Shown here in pieces: positions 61,717 to 64,000 of a DNA stretch of 64,000 nt. The DNA is from Acetobacterium wieringae (GTDB lineage Bacteria > Bacillota > Clostridia > Eubacteriales > Eubacteriaceae), in the NCBI RefSeq assembly GCF_001766835.1, contig NZ_LKEU01000014.1:96753-160752 (forward strand). The letters run 5' to 3'. Made by a program: the position numbers and the translations under genes. Below the pieces are notes generated by a model. That model searched no databases. It saw only the letters and a list, made by a program, of their open reading frames with translations, and was not told the DNA's origin. The number at the start of each line of letters is the position of its first letter. Position 1 is the first letter of the stretch.

Positions 61717-61742
61717 GTAGGGGCGATCCGTGATCGCCCGCA
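61717..61742. repeat. GATCGCCC short palindrome, copy 3
   Basis: Same 26 bp as at 34025 and 60593, directly after the half copy of family C and 27 bp before whiA. Confidence 0.8.
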
Positions 61743-61768
61743 ACTCGCACCGAAAGAAAGGAGCCGTC

Positions 61769-62770
61769 ATGACATTTTCAGCCATTTTAAAAAAAGATCT
61801 TTCCAAGCTTCCCTACGGCTCCAAAGCCTGTCAGCGGGCCGAACTGTCCGGCATGATTGGCGCAGTGGGAACCATCCACATCGAGCAATCCGGTGCCATG
61901 ACCATCAGTATCAAAACCGAAAACCCCGCAGTGGCGGCCCGCTGCTATCAGCTGATGAAATCCCTGTATCAGATTAAACCAAAAATCAAGATCGAAAAAA
62001 CCCGTAAATTCAAAGAACACCGGGCCTACCGGGTGGTGGTTGAACAACCATGGACGGCAAAAATAATCTTGGAAGACTGTCAGATTTTAAGTTACAATGC
62101 CAATGGACAGGCGTTTTTTGCCAATCAGGTACCGGAGCCCTTTATCAAGCAGCAAAATCAGACAAAAGCCTACATCCGCGGGGTCTTTTTAGGGTGCGGT
62201 TCGGTATCCAACCCCGAAAAAACCTATCATCTGGAATTGGTGGGTAAAAAAACGACCATCACGAAAAAAGCCGACCGCAGTCCAGTGGTTGCCGGTGAGC
62301 AATGTGCCTATCTGCAGAGCATTAAAACGATTCTCGATGGGTACGAGATCAAGTCCAACCTGATCCATCGCAAAGCCCATTGGGTACTCTACCTCAAAGA
62401 AGGGAGCAGTGTGGCCGATTTTCTCAGCGTCATCGGAGCCCATCGGGGCCTGCTGGAAATGGAAAACATCCGGATTGTCAAAGAAATGCGCAATGACGTG
62501 AATCGTCAGGTCAATTGTGAAACCGCCAATCTCAATAAAACCATTGCCGCCGCCTACGATCAGGTTGCCGATATTATGCTGATCAAAGAGCAGTTTGGCT
62601 TAAAAAATCTGCCCAAAAATCTCTACGACATTGCCGAACTGCGGCTTAACTACCCCGATGCCAGTATCAAAGAGCTGGGTGAACGCCTGGACCCCCCCGT
62701 CGGCAAGTCCGGGGTCTATCACCGCCTCAAAAAACTCAACCAGATCGCCGCCGACCTCAAACAGCGCTAG
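61769..62770 (+). CDS. whiA: DNA-binding protein WhiA
   Basis: 333 residues. Degenerate LAGLIDADG-type N-terminal part (RAELSGMIGAVGTIHIE, YIRGVFLGCGSVSNPEKTYH) and C-terminal HTH (SIKELGERLDPPVGKSGVYH). WhiA affects cell division and sporulation-like development. ATG at 61769 preceded by AAAGGAG. Usual third member of rapZ-yvcK-whiA. Confidence 0.94.
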   Translation: MTFSAILKKDLSKLPYGSKACQRAELSGMIGAVGTIHIEQSGAMTISIKTENPAVAARCYQLMKSLYQIKPKIKIEKTRKFKEHRAYRVVVEQPWTAKIILEDCQILSYNANGQAFFANQVPEPFIKQQNQTKAYIRGVFLGCGSVSNPEKTYHLELVGKKTTITKKADRSPVVAGEQCAYLQSIKTILDGYEIKSNLIHRKAHWVLYLKEGSSVADFLSVIGAHRGLLEMENIRIVKEMRNDVNRQVNCETANLNKTIAAAYDQVADIMLIKEQFGLKNLPKNLYDIAELRLNYPDASIKELGERLDPPVGKSGVYHRLKKLNQIAADLKQR

Positions 62771-62799
62771 AGCATGACTTGGAAACGTTCGCCTGTGAT

Positions 62800-62870
62800 A
62801 GGGCGTGAAAAGGGGACGTTACGCCTGTCAGCCCATCGGGATGAAAGGCGAAATGTCCCCTTGTCATGCC
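62800..62870. repeat. Palindromic repeat, family D copy 5
   Basis: GGGCGTGAAAAGGGGACGTT to GTCCCCTTGTCATGCCC. The arm differs from copies 2-4 (GGGCGTGA instead of GGATGAGA) and the other end changes to match. Further related pieces run to about 62957. The 460-bp gap up to the holin gene also holds a terminator and a family B repeat. Confidence 0.8.
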
Positions 62871-62963
62871 CGAGCCACGCATCAGGGATGACGTACGAAA
62901 TGTCCTCCTTGTCATACCCGGGCCGCGCGCTGTAAATGCGATAAGTTAGACGTCCCCATGCCG

Positions 62964-62990
62964 AACCATCCTTCACAGGATGGTTTTTTT
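62964..62990 (+). terminator. Terminator downstream of whiA
   Basis: AACCATCC (62964-62971), TTCACA loop, GGATGGTT (62978-62985), then T. Confidence 0.85.
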
Positions 62991-63047
62991 ATGTCATTTT
63001 TTCCTAGAAACTGCCATTTAAGGAGTGTACCACTATTTGGTAATTAC

Positions 63048-63197
63048 CAAATGAAAAATTCGAACGATGATTGCTTTGGGAGCAGTTTCCACAAACAATT
63101 TCGTAACGTGTAGACGAACAGGCGATAGCCTGTACGTCGTACAGTGTAGAAATTGTTTCGTGCGAAACTGGGCGCAAAGCTCACGGTAGTTTTGCAA
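63048..63197. repeat. Palindromic repeat, family B copy 2
   Basis: ATTGCTTTGGGAGCAGTTTC near 63070 and the inverse (GAAACTGGGCGCAAAGCTC) near 63164-63182. AACAATTT / AAATTGTTT and CTGTACG / CGTACAG continue the stem to the centre. Shares GTAACGTGTAG and CGAACAG with copy 1 at 47396. Confidence 0.8.
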
Positions 63198-63234
63198 GTG
63201 GCCACTAGTTAAAGAAAGGAGGACAAGCGATGCA

Positions 63235-63633
63235 ATGAAAACAATTCTAGAATCCCTGCCCACGGTGTGTGGGGTGATCGGGTCGGTACTCGGTTTTCTT
63301 TTAGGCGGCTTCGACGGGTATTTGTACACCTTGCTGGGCTTTATCCTGATTGACTATTTAACCGGTCTGGCCCTGGCAGCAACCCGGCGGCAGGTATCCA
63401 GCCAAATTGGTTTTAATGGAATTCTCAAAAAAATGATGATCGTTGTCATTGTCGCCATGGGTCACCTGTTAGATCAGAACCTGCTAGGCGGTGGTGCGAC
63501 CCTGCGCACAGCGATGATTTTTTTCTATCTGGCCAATGAAGGCATCAGTATCACCGAAAATCTGGCCGCCCTGGGCTTTCCGATTCCCGCCAGCCTCAAA
63601 AAAGTTCTGGCCCAGTTGTCCGAAAAAGAATGA
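63235..63633 (+). CDS. Phage-type holin family protein
   Basis: 132 residues, three to four membrane segments (LPTVCGVIGSVLGFLLGG, LYTLLGFILIDYLTGLALAA, MMIVVIVAMGHLLDQ, TAMIFFYLANEGISITENLA) and a charged tail, as in holins of the TcdE/phage lysis group. LIDYLTGL and FYLANEGISI-ENLA are family motifs. No endolysin or phage gene is next to it. AGGAGG (63217-63222) is better placed for an ATG at 63230, which opens a two-codon frame (ATG CAA TGA) overlapping this start. Confidence 0.8.
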   Translation: MKTILESLPTVCGVIGSVLGFLLGGFDGYLYTLLGFILIDYLTGLALAATRRQVSSQIGFNGILKKMMIVVIVAMGHLLDQNLLGGGATLRTAMIFFYLANEGISITENLAALGFPIPASLKKVLAQLSEKE

Positions 63634-63690
63634 GTAGGGTGTGACTGGGGGACTGGTAGGATGAGAAAAGGATACGTTACGCCTGTGATA

Positions 63691-63761
63691 GGGTATGACT
63701 TGGGGACGTTACGGATGTCAGCCCAGCGGGATGAAAGGCGAAATGTCCCCATGTCATGCCC
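63691..63761. repeat. Palindromic repeat, family D copy 6
   Basis: GGGTATGACTTGGGGACGTT to GTCCCCATGTCATGCCC, with the usual GTCAGCCCAGCGGGATGA core. A partial unit (63651-63690) precedes it. No gene is supported in 63634-63924; a 14-codon frame at 63845 with a ribosome binding site is too short to call. Confidence 0.75.
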
Positions 63762-63924
63762 GAGCTACGTTGTAGCGATGACAAACAAAACGTCCCCATG
63801 TCTCCCCATGTCTCAAAAAAATTAAAACGAATAGGAGAATATCTATGTGTATCAACAACGAACAATTAACCTCTGCTTTCGTCAAGTGAAAAATGGTCCA
63901 GATTTTTATTTCAAAAGTGGTCCA

Positions 63925-64000
63925 CTAGTTGGTGCTCTTTAGCCAGGCGATGGTATCCTCCATCCGATAACTGATCTCACGGGAAAAGTCCATGATATGT
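63925..64000 (-). CDS. C-terminal fragment of an unidentified minus-strand gene
   Basis: 24 residues are open to the window edge, ending in DTIAWLKSTN before a TAG stop at 63927-63925. The closing tryptophan-leucine-lysine pattern resembles the end of some NAD-dependent epimerases/dehydratases, but this is too little to name. TGGTCCA occurs twice just downstream (about 63893 and 63918). Confidence 0.35.
   Translation of the reverse strand, partial: HIMDFSREISYRMEDTIAWLKSTN

Noticed and set aside
56529..63761. CRISPR-like array
   Set aside because: Repeats are palindromic, unequal in spacing, and separated by genes; no cas genes.
58472..63865. Several minus-strand frames with a repeated segment (at 58472-58702, 62767-62976, 63525-63752, 63677-63865)
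   Set aside because: The similarity comes from family D DNA repeats read in one frame, not from a protein family.

Overview
The window is a 64 kb chromosomal segment of a low-to-moderate GC, strictly anaerobic Gram-positive acetogen, most likely an Acetobacterium or close relative (Eubacteriaceae). This placement rests on the hydC-hydE-hydD-hydB-hydA electron-bifurcating [FeFe]-hydrogenase operon, a complete acetoin dehydrogenase (aco) operon, a hybrid-cluster protein, Firmicute gene orders (rapZ-yvcK-whiA, nadA-nadB-nadC-niaR) and AGGAGG-type ribosome binding sites with frequent GTG/TTG starts. No database search was possible; the genus is an inference.

Layout. 0-5.5 kb: the end of an amino-acid permease gene, a frameshifted c-di-GMP phosphodiesterase gene, and dxs. 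5.5-9.1 kb: a molybdate/tungstate-type regulator divergent from modABC. 9.2-14 kb: a CHAD protein, then the de novo NAD genes nadA-nadB-nadC and their probable repressor niaR. 14.3-16.6 kb: a radical SAM protein and a metallophosphoesterase. 16.8-28 kb: a sigma-54 activator, a thiamine-precursor-type ABC transporter, and the aco operon (two small uncharacterised proteins, acoA, acoB, acoX, acoC, acoL). A sigma-54 promoter with three evenly spaced palindromic upstream sites lies just ahead of the aco operon, and a weaker sigma-54-like promoter lies ahead of the transporter. The transporter may supply thiamine diphosphate for AcoA/AcoB. 28-31.3 kb: panB-panC-panD on the minus strand with a DUF2520 protein that may be the missing ketopantoate reductase. 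31.7-37 kb: a CorA-like transporter, a NYN/OST-HTH protein, a uracil permease, aroE and aroK. 37-41.5 kb: a small Cys-rich protein, tRNA-Leu and tRNA-Lys, another Cys-rich mini-protein, hcp and a methyltransferase.

41.6-54.1 kb: an SbcD/SbcC-like pair, then a five-gene regulatory-looking island (two DRTGG proteins, an anti-sigma-type ATPase, a hydrogenase-like protein with sensory-type active-site changes, a PHP protein) directly upstream of the hyd operon. The hyd promoter region contains a 34-bp near-perfect palindrome. 54.3-63.6 kb: recD2, comFC, murB, a PHP phosphoesterase, rapZ, yvcK, whiA and an orphan holin. The right edge carries the tail of a minus-strand gene.

The intergenic spaces are rich in palindromic repeats of at least five families. 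One family has conserved 26-bp ends and variable interiors, and one of its interior modules is shared with a different family. Another family, confined to 56-64 kb, has outer stem arms that differ between copies but stay complementary. No rRNA, CRISPR array or intact insertion sequence was found.
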